A stretch of DNA of 64,000 nucleotides from H2-BAC3 sp045863035 (GTDB lineage Bacteria; Bacteroidota; Ignavibacteria; Ignavibacteriales; Ignavibacteriaceae): contig BTUV01000011.1 in assembly GCA_045863035.1 (NCBI GenBank), forward strand, positions 3,592-67,591, written 5' to 3'. Shown one piece after another: positions 35,822 through 44,715 of this stretch. A model generated the notes under the pieces. That model was not told the origin of the DNA and did no database searches. It saw only the letters and a list, made by a program, of their open reading frames with translations. Both the position numbers and the translations under genes were made by a program. How positions within the stretch are numbered: position 1 is the stretch's first letter; every line of letters starts with the position of its first letter.

Positions 35822-37153
35822 CTATTCATAGCCGTATGAGGAAATCAGATTGCCGTCCTCGTCATAAAATTTACTGGTTGCAAGCTGATCATCTTTGTAA
35901 TAATCTTCACGTTTTACCACACCGTTTCTGAAATACTCCTTTATAAAACCGTTCAGCCGGCCGTGTGTATAGGTTTCTTCTTTTTTAATTCTTCCGTTTG
36001 GATGAAATTCGGTTTTTGTGCCGTCAATCAACCCTCCGCTCACTGTGTACTGATATTCCATCATGCCGGATTCATAATATTTTTTAACTTCACCCTCTAT
36101 TTCATCGTCTCGGTAAGAATATACATACTCAAATCCGCCTGATGGATAGAAGGTAAACATTGTTCCGTGTTTTTTTCCTTTCTCATAAAACACCTCACTC
36201 TTGAGCATACCGTCCGGAAAAAACTCTTTCTCAATCCCTTGTTTCACACCCCCGCGAAAATCAGCAGTCCGGATAAGATGCCCCTCATAATAAAAGTTAC
36301 AGGCACCCTGCAAGGTATCGTTTTTATAGCTCCACTCTTCAGTAAGGAAACCTTGCTCATCATAACTCTTACCGACATTCTCTTTTTTTCCGTTCCGGTA
36401 AAAAAATTCGTTTTGCAGAACCCCGTCGAAACTAAAAGCCCGTTCGTACTTCTCGAAATCAAGTTTTTTTCCGAAAGCATCAAAACGCAGACGCTCTGTA
36501 ATTTCACCATTCCGGTACAAATCTTTTACTCGTATATCTCCGCCGGAGTCATAAAAATATGCTTCCCCCTCAAGGCGGTCATTAAGATAATATGCTTCAA
36601 TGGCTACCCGACCGTTTTCATGATAGACAAGCGCTTTGCCGTTCATTCTGCCCCTGAAAAAATTGCGCTCAACTTCTTTTCCTCCCTTTTGAAAATAAGT
36701 AACCGATATACCTTCAAGAAATCCGTTTACAAAGTACCATTCACCCTGAAGTTCACCGGTCTTATAATAGGTTTTTGTGACTCCCTCAAGAACACCCATC
36801 AGATAGGTCTGTTCAGCCCAAAGCTCCCCGCTCTCATAATACCATTTTGATGTGCCTTCCTTTCTCCCTTGTGAATAATTCCACGCAATGCTAAGAAGAC
36901 CGTTTTCAAAATACCAGTATGATAAACCGTCTTCCAGTCCATTACTGAATTTCCACTCCTTCCAGAGCCGTCCGTTCGGAAAAAATTCAATATATGATCC
37001 GTGCAGTTTTCCGTAAAGGTACTCCCCCTGCGACTGTATCATGCCGTTTGGATGATACGTTTTTCTGATCTCAATTTCCTGAGCCGGCAGCGTCAGGAAG
37101 GACAAAGCAAATAGAATAAGAAGTTTATATATAAAACCGTCTCCGTAGTTCAA
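35822..37153 (-). CDS. Secreted MORN_2/YwqK-type repeat protein, longer copy
   Basis: The protein is about 443 aa from TTG 37153, which gives MNYGDGF, then the signal peptide YKLLILFALSFLTLPAQ. Further in-frame starts upstream (ATG 37195) would put unrelated sequence before the signal peptide. A GGAG at 37141-37144 stands exactly 8 nt before an ATA at 37132, which would give MYKLLILF directly, so an ATA start is possible. The mature part is a run of about 18 MORN-like repeats near 24 residues each (YHPNGMIQSQGEYLYGKLHG near the start). It lies 21 bp before its shorter relative. Role unknown; probably a surface or periplasmic structural protein. Confidence 0.82.
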   Translation of the reverse strand: MNYGDGFIYKLLILFALSFLTLPAQEIEIRKTYHPNGMIQSQGEYLYGKLHGSYIEFFPNGRLWKEWKFSNGLEDGLSYWYFENGLLSIAWNYSQGRKEGTSKWYYESGELWAEQTYLMGVLEGVTKTYYKTGELQGEWYFVNGFLEGISVTYFQKGGKEVERNFFRGRMNGKALVYHENGRVAIEAYYLNDRLEGEAYFYDSGGDIRVKDLYRNGEITERLRFDAFGKKLDFEKYERAFSFDGVLQNEFFYRNGKKENVGKSYDEQGFLTEEWSYKNDTLQGACNFYYEGHLIRTADFRGGVKQGIEKEFFPDGMLKSEVFYEKGKKHGTMFTFYPSGGFEYVYSYRDDEIEGEVKKYYESGMMEYQYTVSGGLIDGTKTEFHPNGRIKKEETYTHGRLNGFIKEYFRNGVVKREDYYKDDQLATSKFYDEDGNLISSYGYE

Positions 37154-37241
37154 AGATATGTCCGAAATTACATTGGACGTCTGCAAAAGTACCATGCCCC
37201 GCCGCTCAGCGGGGTAAAAATTAATGTCGGTTGATGCGCTA

Positions 37242-38255
37242 TTATATCTTTCGACCGATAACTTCGGCAATCATCCGTATTTGAATCATCAGCTCAGCAA
37301 ACTGTGATGGCAGAAGCGCCTGCGGTCCGTCTGAGAGAGCTTTTTCCGGTTCATGATGTACCTCAACCATAATTCCATCAGCTCCGGCGGCAACAGCAGC
37401 ACGGGCAAGTGGTATCACTTTATCGCGAAGTCCTACTGCATGTGAGGGGTCAGCTATAATGGGCAGATGGCTTCTTTTCTGCACCACAGGAATTGCAGAA
37501 AGATCAAAGGTGTTGCGCGTATAAGTTTCAAACGTGCGAATACCCCGTTCACAGAGTATTACTTCCTTGTTGCCGCCGGAGAGTATATATTCTGCGGACA
37601 TCAGCAGCTCCTCTATAGTTCCGGAAAGTCCGCGTTTGAGCAATACGGGTTTCCCTACCTTGCCCAGCTCCTTCAGCAGCGAAAAATTCTGCATATTTCT
37701 TGCGCCTACCTGAAAGATATCTGTGTATTTACCGACTAAAGAAATCTGCGCCGGCTCAAGAATTTCTGTAACCATCACCAGATTATATTCATCAGAAGCT
37801 TTTCGCATCAGTTGCAAGCCCGTTTCGCCAAGACCCTGAAATGAATAGGGCGATGATCTGGGCTTAAATGCGCCGCCGCGCAGAACTTTACCGCCGTTAT
37901 TAGCAACTATTTCAGCGAGCTTATATATTTGTTCTTCGCTTTCGATGGAGCAGGGACCTGCCATCACAATAATATCACTTCCGCCAAAGACCACATCTTT
38001 AATTTTTATCAGCGTGTTTTCCTTCTGGAAAGAACGGCTGGCAAGTTTGAATGGTTCGGTGATGCGATAAACTTCTGATACACCATCAAGCAGTTTTACT
38101 TTACGTGTATCAAAATCTGTCCGCACTCCAATCGCGCCAAGCACAATCTGCTCTTCGCCGGTGGACTTATGCACTGCAAAACCATACTCTTCAAGATGCT
38201 TTATTACATTTTCTAACTGTTCCTGTGAGGCGTTCTTATTAAGAACTACTACCAC
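37242..38255 (-). CDS. aroF: 3-deoxy-7-phosphoheptulonate synthase (DAHP synthase), type I beta
   Basis: This enzyme (337 aa) condenses phosphoenolpyruvate and erythrose 4-phosphate, the first step of aromatic amino-acid synthesis. An N-terminal ferredoxin-like regulatory domain (about 1-68, MVVVLNKNASQEQLENVIKH) precedes the TIM barrel, as in Thermotoga-type enzymes controlled by Phe/Tyr. Barrel motifs: VMAGPCSIESEEQI near 96, RGGAFKPRSSPYSFQGLG near 125, GARNMQNF near 183, KRGLSGTIEEL near 206, and IADPSHAVGLRD near 268. The usual metal and substrate residues are present. It follows the DUF1684 lipoprotein gene by 15 bp on the minus strand. Confidence 0.95.
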   Translation of the reverse strand: MVVVLNKNASQEQLENVIKHLEEYGFAVHKSTGEEQIVLGAIGVRTDFDTRKVKLLDGVSEVYRITEPFKLASRSFQKENTLIKIKDVVFGGSDIIVMAGPCSIESEEQIYKLAEIVANNGGKVLRGGAFKPRSSPYSFQGLGETGLQLMRKASDEYNLVMVTEILEPAQISLVGKYTDIFQVGARNMQNFSLLKELGKVGKPVLLKRGLSGTIEELLMSAEYILSGGNKEVILCERGIRTFETYTRNTFDLSAIPVVQKRSHLPIIADPSHAVGLRDKVIPLARAAVAAGADGIMVEVHHEPEKALSDGPQALLPSQFAELMIQIRMIAEVIGRKI

Positions 38256-38270
38256 TTTATACTCCGGTGT

Positions 38271-38900
38271 TTAATCGTGAAATTTCTTTTCCCCTGCCAC
38301 TATGGCAAGCGGAAGATAATCCTCTTTATGAGGAATCGCGCAGGAATACCTGCTGCTATAGGCGCAATAGGGGTTATAGGCAAGATTAAAGTCAATCGTA
38401 TATTCATGATCTGAGTCAGCATGCAATTCAAGATCAATATATCTGCCTACTCCGTATGTTTCATTCCCCGTTGTTTCATCAGTGAACCAGAGCGATGCAT
38501 ACTCCTCTCCGCTTCTTGACTTCCCTTTATATACATTTATGCGGTATTCGTTATTCCTGAAATTCCAGATAAAATAACCGTACCGTAAATATTTCCGTTC
38601 TTCTCCCTTCGTGCCAAGAATGATAACAGTGTCCTGCTTTTCATGCTGATGTAAAATCGAAGTGAACTTATAAGCCGGATCAACTGCATAATATTTCAGC
38701 GGAGCCCAATGAGCTGCTGTATCCTGCACAAAAGGAGAGCCGGGAGAAGTTCTCATTTCAACATCCTTGTTTTTACGGAATGCATCAACTTCCGCTATAT
38801 ATACCTTATCCTCTTCAGAATATTTGTCACCACATCCGACGGCTGTAATAACCAGAAGAAGAAGCAGTAACGGCCTTACAATCGCTCCGTAATTCATCAT
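38271..38900 (-). CDS. DUF1684 lipoprotein
   Basis: The 209-residue protein has a lipoprotein signal (LLLLLLVITAVGCGD, lipobox cysteine near 23). It then shows the DUF1684 pattern: YIAEVDAFRKNKDVEM near 33, AHWAPLKYYAVDPAYKF near 62, TSGNETYGVGRYIDLEL-like sequence near 145, and the family hallmark FNLAYNPYCAYSSRYSCAIP near 170-190, ending LPLAIVAGEKKF. The function of DUF1684 is not established. It sits 4 bp after mutS and before aroF. It is probably tethered to the outer or inner membrane. Confidence 0.88.
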   Translation of the reverse strand: MMNYGAIVRPLLLLLLVITAVGCGDKYSEEDKVYIAEVDAFRKNKDVEMRTSPGSPFVQDTAAHWAPLKYYAVDPAYKFTSILHQHEKQDTVIILGTKGEERKYLRYGYFIWNFRNNEYRINVYKGKSRSGEEYASLWFTDETTGNETYGVGRYIDLELHADSDHEYTIDFNLAYNPYCAYSSRYSCAIPHKEDYLPLAIVAGEKKFHD

Positions 38901-38904
38901 ATAA

Positions 38905-41520
38905 TTATTCCTGTTCCTTTAAACTTTTCTTCAGTTCATAAAGCTCATTCAGCGCGTCAATCGGAGTCAGGGAGTTAATCTCTAAATCATCAATCCGTTT
39001 TCTGAGTTTGTCATCTTTCACTTCAAAAAGACTCATCTGCAATTCACTCTGCTGTTCAACTGCTTTACGTATTCTCTCCTTTTTCTCAAGATGCGGAGTA
39101 AGTTCTTTTGATTCAAGATTAGCAAGTATTTCCTTCGCTCTTGAGGTTACGTATCGCGGCAGCCCGGCCATCTGTGCAACCTGGATGCCATAACTATGGT
39201 CTGCCTGACCAGGGCTCACCTTATGCAAAAAAATCACCCGGTCACCATGTTCAACCACTTCCACCTTATAATTCTTTATACGCGGAAAAAGTTCTGCCAT
39301 TTCATTTATTTCATGGTAATGAGTAGCAAAAAGTGTTTTTGCCGCGATCGCACTGTTTTCATGCAGATATTCTGTTATAGCCCAGGCAATGCTTAATCCG
39401 TCAAAGGTACTGGTTCCTCTGCCTATTTCATCAAGAAGAATAAGACTTTGAGCAGTAGCATTATTCAGGATGTTGGCCGCTTCCTGCATTTCAACAAGAA
39501 ACGTACTCTCACCGGCTGAGATGTTGTCAGATGCGCCAACTCTGGTGAAGATGCGGTCAATAACACCCAGCCGCGCTTTTTTTGCCGGAACAAAAGAACC
39601 AATCTGCGCCAGAAGCACAATAAGACCTGTCTGCCTCAGATATACTGATTTACCGGCCATATTGGGACCTGTTAACAGAATAATCTGCGCATCTTCATTG
39701 TTCAGTTGGCAGGAGTTCGGGGTAAACTTTTCACCGGGTTTCAGGATGCGCTCTACTACCGGATGACGCCCGTCAAATATCTCCAGCACGCCACTCTCAT
39801 CAAGCTCCGGCTTTACATAATTATATGCCTCCGCGCCTTCAGCGAAGGAAAGATAACAATCAACCCGTGCGATTTGCTGCGCATTCATCTGAATTTTTTC
39901 AGAATAGGATGCCGCGGCGATACGAAGTTCATTAAAAAGCTGATATTCAAGTTCTGCAATTTTCTCATCAGCAGTAAGAATTTTATCTTCATACTCCTTG
40001 AGTTCCGGAGTTATATATCTTTCAGAACTGACCAGCGTTTGCTTTCGTATATAATCAGCAGGAACTTTATCCTTATTGGCATTGCTGATTTCAATATAAT
40101 AGCCGAATACTCTGTTATAACTTACCTTGAGCGAACCGATACCGGTGCGTTCACGTTCATCTTTCTGCAGTCGGGCTATCCAGTCTTTACCATGAAAGGA
40201 AAGGTCACGCAGTTCGTCAAGTTCAGGGCTGAATCCGGCTCGTATATATCCCCCCTCATTTATTGCCACAGGAGGATTGTCAGTAAGAGTCGCCTCAATC
40301 TTTTGAGACAGTTCCCTCAGATCATGAATCGATGTACTCATTGCTGAAATAACCGGTTCAGCGGCTTGCAGCAGCCGTCCGGCAATAACCGGAAGTTTTT
40401 CCAATGAATTCCTCAGTGCACTTAAATCGCGCGGAGTTGCCCTGCCTGTACATATTTTAGAAGTCAGACGTTCGAGATCACCGATTTCTTTAAGCTCTTC
40501 ACGTAATCCTGCCCGAAGTTCTTTTTGCTTATAAAACACTTCAATAACATTCTGCCTGTGAAGAATCGGTTCAAGTTTCCTCAGAGGCGCGCTCACCCAC
40601 CTCTTTAAAAGCCGGGCACCCATAGGGGTTTCGGTCTTATCAAGAATCGATATCAGTGTGCCTTCCCTGCTGCCATCCTGCATAGAGTAAATGATTTCAA
40701 GATTCCGTTTGGTTGAACGGTCAAGCTGCATAAAGTCAGACGGATTATATATCAGCACCTTGTTAAGATGCGACGGGTTTGCCTTTTGCGTTTCACGCAA
40801 GTAGTGTATAATCACTCCCGATGCTGAAAGTCCGGCTGTCAGATGCTCAATGCCAAATCCCTTTAAGCTGACGGTTTTAAATTGAAGCAGAAGCTGTTCG
40901 GTTGCATAATCCTGATTATATACCCAGTCGTCAATTTTGGTAAAGCGGGCCGGAATTTCCCCTTCGGTGTAAAGTGATTTTATTGCCTCAATATCCGTTT
41001 TACGTGCTAAAATTTCAGCCGGAGAGATAAGCTCAATTTGATCGCGTAACACCTGCCTGTGAACCTCGTACGCATAAAACTCGCCGGTCGAAATATCGCA
41101 AAATGAAAGTCCGGCGATATCCCCTGAGATCATTACCGCAAGGAGGTAATTGTTTTTCTTGTGGTCAAGCAGTTTTTCAGAGAAAGTAACTCCCGGAGTT
41201 ACCATTTCGGTTACTTCTCTTTTTACTATTCCTTTTGCAAGTTTGGGGTCTTCCATCTGCTCACAGATAGCTACCCGAAGTCCGGCACGAACCAGTTTCG
41301 GAAGGTAAGTATCCAGCGCGTGATGAGGGAATCCGGCAAGGGGGACATCCCCTGCAGCCCCGTTCGACCGTTTCGTAAGAGTAATACCCAGCACCCGGGA
41401 TGCGGTCTTGGCATCTTCGGCAAAAGTCTCATAGAAGTCACCAATCCTGAACAGCAGAACTGCGTCCGGATGTGACTCCTTGATCTTATGATACTGAAGC
41501 ATTAAAGGGGTCGAACTCAT
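38905..41520 (-). CDS. mutS: DNA mismatch repair protein MutS
   Basis: MutS (871 aa) binds mismatches and small loops and recruits MutL with ATP. The mismatch-reading motif is DAVLLFRIGDFYETFAEDA near 18-36, where the Phe-x-Glu stacks on the mismatch. The connector, lever and clamp domains span about 130-570. The ATPase has Walker A GPNMAGKS near 618, DEIGRGTSTFDGLS near 695 and ATHYHE near 728, and HSYGIQVAQMAGLP follows. The C-terminal helix-turn-helix tail is present, so this is a full-length MutS1. A TACATTTA element with a TTG 20 bp upstream lies about 25 bp before the ATG. Confidence 0.98.
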   Translation of the reverse strand: MSSTPLMLQYHKIKESHPDAVLLFRIGDFYETFAEDAKTASRVLGITLTKRSNGAAGDVPLAGFPHHALDTYLPKLVRAGLRVAICEQMEDPKLAKGIVKREVTEMVTPGVTFSEKLLDHKKNNYLLAVMISGDIAGLSFCDISTGEFYAYEVHRQVLRDQIELISPAEILARKTDIEAIKSLYTEGEIPARFTKIDDWVYNQDYATEQLLLQFKTVSLKGFGIEHLTAGLSASGVIIHYLRETQKANPSHLNKVLIYNPSDFMQLDRSTKRNLEIIYSMQDGSREGTLISILDKTETPMGARLLKRWVSAPLRKLEPILHRQNVIEVFYKQKELRAGLREELKEIGDLERLTSKICTGRATPRDLSALRNSLEKLPVIAGRLLQAAEPVISAMSTSIHDLRELSQKIEATLTDNPPVAINEGGYIRAGFSPELDELRDLSFHGKDWIARLQKDERERTGIGSLKVSYNRVFGYYIEISNANKDKVPADYIRKQTLVSSERYITPELKEYEDKILTADEKIAELEYQLFNELRIAAASYSEKIQMNAQQIARVDCYLSFAEGAEAYNYVKPELDESGVLEIFDGRHPVVERILKPGEKFTPNSCQLNNEDAQIILLTGPNMAGKSVYLRQTGLIVLLAQIGSFVPAKKARLGVIDRIFTRVGASDNISAGESTFLVEMQEAANILNNATAQSLILLDEIGRGTSTFDGLSIAWAITEYLHENSAIAAKTLFATHYHEINEMAELFPRIKNYKVEVVEHGDRVIFLHKVSPGQADHSYGIQVAQMAGLPRYVTSRAKEILANLESKELTPHLEKKERIRKAVEQQSELQMSLFEVKDDKLRKRIDDLEINSLTPIDALNELYELKKSLKEQE

Positions 41521-41544
41521 ATAGACTTACATTAAAACAAACTT

Positions 41545-41552
41545 TAAATGTA
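41545..41552 (-). promoter_or_regulatory. Putative promoter of mutS
   Basis: On the minus strand this is TACATTTA, one base off TAnnTTTG. A TTG (41573-41575) lies exactly 20 bp upstream, within the 19-21 bp spacing of Bacteroidota -33/-7 promoters. Confidence 0.45.
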
Positions 41553-41606
41553 CCTCTAAAATGGGTCAATTTCAATGACTTGGGAGGGAATTATGAGATA
41601 GGAACT

Positions 41607-41634
41607 GAAGTATGAAGTATGAAGTATGAAGTAT
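41607..41634 (+). repeat. Four tandem GAAGTAT units
   Basis: Four perfect 7-bp units (GAAGTAT) stand head to tail between mutS and the large array. The related GAAGTATGAA word also ends this window (63991-64000) and occurs inverted at 55771-55801. Confidence 0.9.
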
Positions 41635-41660
41635 GAAATGTGAATGTCATTTCCTGACCC

Positions 41661-42360
41661 TGACCACGGCGTGGTCACAAATTGGTAGCAGATCCGAGCA
41701 ATTGCCCCCTGGCAACAGCGTGGTCACAGATTGGTAGCAAAGCATCCGCAAAGATTGCCCCTGACCGCAGCGNNNNNNNNNNNNNNNNNNNNNNNNNNNN
41801 NNNNNNNNNNNNNNNNNNNNNNNNNNNNNNNNNNNNNNNNNNNNNNNNNNNNNNNNNNNNNNNNNNNNNNNNAGATTGGTAGCAGATCCGATCAATTGCC
41901 CCCGACCACAGCGTGGTCACAGATTGGTAGCAAAGCATCCGCAAAGATTGCCCCTGACCGCAGCGAGGTCACAGATTGGTTGAAGATCATCCGAAGTAAT
42001 TGCACCCACCACAGCGTGGTCACAAATTGGTAGCAGTCATCCAAGTAATTGCACCCTGACCGCAGCGTGGTCACAGATTAGTAGAAGATCCGAGCAATTG
42101 CCCCCGACCGCAGCGTGGTCACAGATTGGTAGCAAATCAGCCGCAGCTATTGCCCCTGATCGCAGCGTGGTCACCGATTGGTTGAAGATCCGATCAATTG
42201 CCCCCTGGCAACAGCGTGGTCACAGATTGGTAGCAAAGCATCCGCAAAGATTGCCCCTGACCGCAGCGTGGTCACAGATTGGTAGCAGATCCGATCAATT
42301 GCCCCCGACCACAGCGTGGTCACAGATTGGCAGCAGATCAGACGCAGCTATTGCGCCCCC
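41661..42360 (+). repeat. Tandem array of 48-52 bp palindrome-cored units with assembly gap
   Basis: Each unit holds a core such as CAGCGTGGTCACAGATTGGT, and the conserved GTGGTCAC (sometimes GAGGTCAC) starts near 41671, 41720, 41913, 41965, 42016, 42067, 42115, 42167, 42216, 42268 and 42316. Spacing mostly alternates 48-49 and 51-52 bp. Two linker types alternate (AGATCCGATCAATTGCCCC, and AAGCATCCGCAAAGATTGCC). The best cores are perfect inverted repeats (GACCAC-AGC-GTGGTC). The array contains 100 N at 41773-41872. No reading frame with coding character crosses it. The linkers are variants of each other, not independent spacers. Confidence 0.95.
41773..41872. other. Assembly gap of 100 N
   Basis: Exactly 100 N inside the tandem array, the usual placeholder for a gap of unknown size. 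Copy number is therefore uncertain. Confidence 0.99.
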
Positions 42361-42386
42361 ACAACCAACCCTCGCTGCATGCAACC

Positions 42387-43085
42387 TCACTTATTTGGCT
42401 CGAAAATCATCCCCCGGTTTGTTGCATTCTTTAATACCTGATGCGTAAAAATCTCAACTGCAATTTTAAGAAGCTGAAGCAAGATGAGCATCAAAACCGG
42501 TGCGCCAAACGCAATAAGAAGGAATGCGCCGAATATTGCCACAAACTGCTGTATAAATATCCTGGGATACGGAATAAACATTACAAGAACAGGGTTTGTC
42601 TTAAGATACATTTTTGGCAATATGTAATCGAACCAGAGACTAACACCATGCGTTGCAGCAATTGATATCACTACATAGTGCATAAATTCATTTTCAATGA
42701 TATATCTGATAAAGGACTCCACCCCGCTGCCCGGTGAGCTGAGCATGGGGAGCAACAGGGCTATCTGAGCAAAATTGAACATATTATAATGAAACAGAAA
42801 AAACAGACTGATAAATATCCTTCCGGAAAAATATCTGAATAGCCCGGTTTTACTCTCACCGTCCGGGTCCAGCCGGGCGAGGAGTATCTTGGGAACCGTA
42901 AACAGACCGATAATAATCGTCTCGGTGATATATATAAAAATTATATTCATGGCATCGAAGTCAAAAAACAGCACTCCGATAACCGGCATTAAATTATGAA
43001 TGATGATAAACCAGCTTGTTTTGTCAAAATCAAGGTCTGCAATCATTCCGCCGAGGGAATTATAATCCTTTCGTAAATCTATCAT
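42387..43085 (-). CDS. Polytopic membrane protein (DUF6498-like)
   Basis: The start is ATG 43085 (232 aa), preceded by AGGATTAC; a GTG at 43097 is in frame but less likely. Hydrophobic segments are seen near 22-40 (WFIIIHNLMPVIGVLFF), 45-65, 88-115 (IFISLFFLFHYNMFNFAQIA), 135-150 and 175-215. There are roughly six membrane spans. The short motif around LLARLDPDG and FFLFHYNMFNFAQ recalls DUF6498 proteins, which have no known activity. It ends just 26 bp from the tandem array and is divergent from the POT transporter, with about 170 bp between. Confidence 0.72.
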   Translation of the reverse strand: MIDLRKDYNSLGGMIADLDFDKTSWFIIIHNLMPVIGVLFFDFDAMNIIFIYITETIIIGLFTVPKILLARLDPDGESKTGLFRYFSGRIFISLFFLFHYNMFNFAQIALLLPMLSSPGSGVESFIRYIIENEFMHYVVISIAATHGVSLWFDYILPKMYLKTNPVLVMFIPYPRIFIQQFVAIFGAFLLIAFGAPVLMLILLQLLKIAVEIFTHQVLKNATNRGMIFEPNK

Positions 43086-43254
43086 GTAATCCTGCACTGA
43101 AGATTAAAAAATTATCAATTAAGAACAGGGGGAAACCTGTCTGCCTTCTACTAAAAAAAAATTGTTCAGATACCAGCTCATCTTTCTCTAAACTCCCTGA
43201 ATATTTCCGCAAAATAGGTATTTTATGCAAATGTTTAATCATTTTTAGAGAGTT

Positions 43255-44577
43255 ATGACATCATCTGCCTCAACTGAAAAACCTCAATTCCCTGCCTCCT
43301 TCTGGACTGCAAATATTGTTGAACTTTTTGAACGCTCCGCTTACTACGCCATTTTTATCGGAATAACCTTATATTTGACCAACGTTGTCGGGTTTAATGA
43401 TATATGGTCTGCCTGGATTAGCGGTGTATTTTCTGCCGGACTTTATTTTCTCCCTCCGTTCGCCGGAGCTTATGCTGATAAAATCGGCTTCAGAAAGGCG
43501 CTTCTACTGGCCTTTTTCCTTCTGGCAGTGGGCTACTTTTCTCTGGGGCTCTTTCCGTATAAATCGATAGTGATCCCCTCGTTAGTACTGGTGATGATCG
43601 GCGGCTCGTTCATAAAATCCGTCATTACCGGAACTGTGGCTGTCACAACCGACGAAGCCAACCGGGCACGAGGTTACTCAATCTTTTATGCGATGGTTAA
43701 TGTCGGGTCATTTCTCGGCAAAACTTTTGCTTATCCTATCCGGCTTGAGCTGGGTCTTGAAGCAGTAAACTATTATTCAGCAGCATTATGCTTTATTGCT
43801 CTTGCCGCCGTCTTTTTTTACTACAAGGGGGTGGAATCAAAAGGAGAAAAAAAATCAGCCAAAGAGATTATGGAGGGAATGATAAGGGTGGTTAAGAATA
43901 CCCGTCTGGTAATTCTCATTGTAATCATAACCGGGTTTTGGATTATCTTTCATCAGCTCTATGCAACCATGCCGAAATATGTTATCCGGCTGGTGGGTCA
44001 ATCCGCCTCCCCCGAATGGATTGCTAACGTAAATCCTCTGGTTGTTGTAACATTTGTAATTGTTGTCAACAAAATCATGAAAAAATACACCGCTTTGAGC
44101 ACCATGACAGTCGGGATGTTCATTATGCCGGTCTCGGCTTTAATCATGGCAGCCAGCCCCTGGCTGACCGGAATAACCGGAACCCAGATAAGCATCTTCG
44201 GTTTTTTTACTGCTCACCCTGTAACAGTTATGATGATCATCGGAATTATTTTTCAGGCCTTAGCTGAGTGTTTTATCAGCCCCCGTTATCTGGAATTCTT
44301 CTCGTTACAAGCCCCCAAAGGCGAGGAAGGTCTCTACCTCGGCTTTGGTCATCTCCACTCATTTTTGGCTTCACTTTTGGGTTTTGGCATCTCCGGTTAC
44401 CTCCTGACAATGTACTGCCCTGACCCGGCCACTCTGACCGCGGAGCAGGCATTAACCGCTTATGACAGTGCATATATGATTTGGGTTATTTTTGCAGGTA
44501 TTGGTCTGGTTTCAGCGCTGGCCCTGGTTCTCTATGGAAAGTATTACGGTTACGGAACTCACGGGCAGGAGAAGTAA
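43255..44577 (+). CDS. POT/PTR2 family proton-dependent oligopeptide transporter (MFS)
   Basis: The 440-residue inner-membrane protein has about 12 hydrophobic segments. The signature ANIVELFERSAYYAIFIG near residues 15-32 corresponds to the ExxERFxYY motif, which couples protons to di- and tripeptide uptake. FAGAYADKIGFRKALLLAFF near 68-87 is the MFS loop 2-3 motif, and FIKSVITGTVAV near 118 matches the second POT signature. Compared with canonical members the motif is ELFERSAYY rather than ERFSYYG, so substrate range may differ. The start ATG 43255 lies 170 bp from the divergent membrane-protein gene. Confidence 0.88.
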   Translation: MTSSASTEKPQFPASFWTANIVELFERSAYYAIFIGITLYLTNVVGFNDIWSAWISGVFSAGLYFLPPFAGAYADKIGFRKALLLAFFLLAVGYFSLGLFPYKSIVIPSLVLVMIGGSFIKSVITGTVAVTTDEANRARGYSIFYAMVNVGSFLGKTFAYPIRLELGLEAVNYYSAALCFIALAAVFFYYKGVESKGEKKSAKEIMEGMIRVVKNTRLVILIVIITGFWIIFHQLYATMPKYVIRLVGQSASPEWIANVNPLVVVTFVIVVNKIMKKYTALSTMTVGMFIMPVSALIMAASPWLTGITGTQISIFGFFTAHPVTVMMIIGIIFQALAECFISPRYLEFFSLQAPKGEEGLYLGFGHLHSFLASLLGFGISGYLLTMYCPDPATLTAEQALTAYDSAYMIWVIFAGIGLVSALALVLYGKYYGYGTHGQEK

Positions 44578-44715
44578 TCACAAAAGGGGAATTTCCGCCT
44601 GTATTTTTAGTTTTAGGAATGGCAATGCTCTGCTTTCTTCATTTGGACACGGCTAAATGACTGTTTTGCGGTACGGTTTTTGTACAATTTGATATGTATT
44701 TAATTCGGATTTGGA

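Noticed and set aside
34890..37153. MORN/YwqK proteins as a toxin-antitoxin pair
   Set aside because: The YwqK antitoxin label is loose; both are exported repeat proteins with no toxin gene next to them.
41661..42360. CRISPR array
   Set aside because: The linkers between cores are variants of two recurring sequences rather than unique spacers, unit lengths vary, and no cas gene is nearby.
41647..42448. Several frames across the N run and tandem repeats
   Set aside because: They arise from the repeat units and from undefined bases; their products are repetitive with no coding character.
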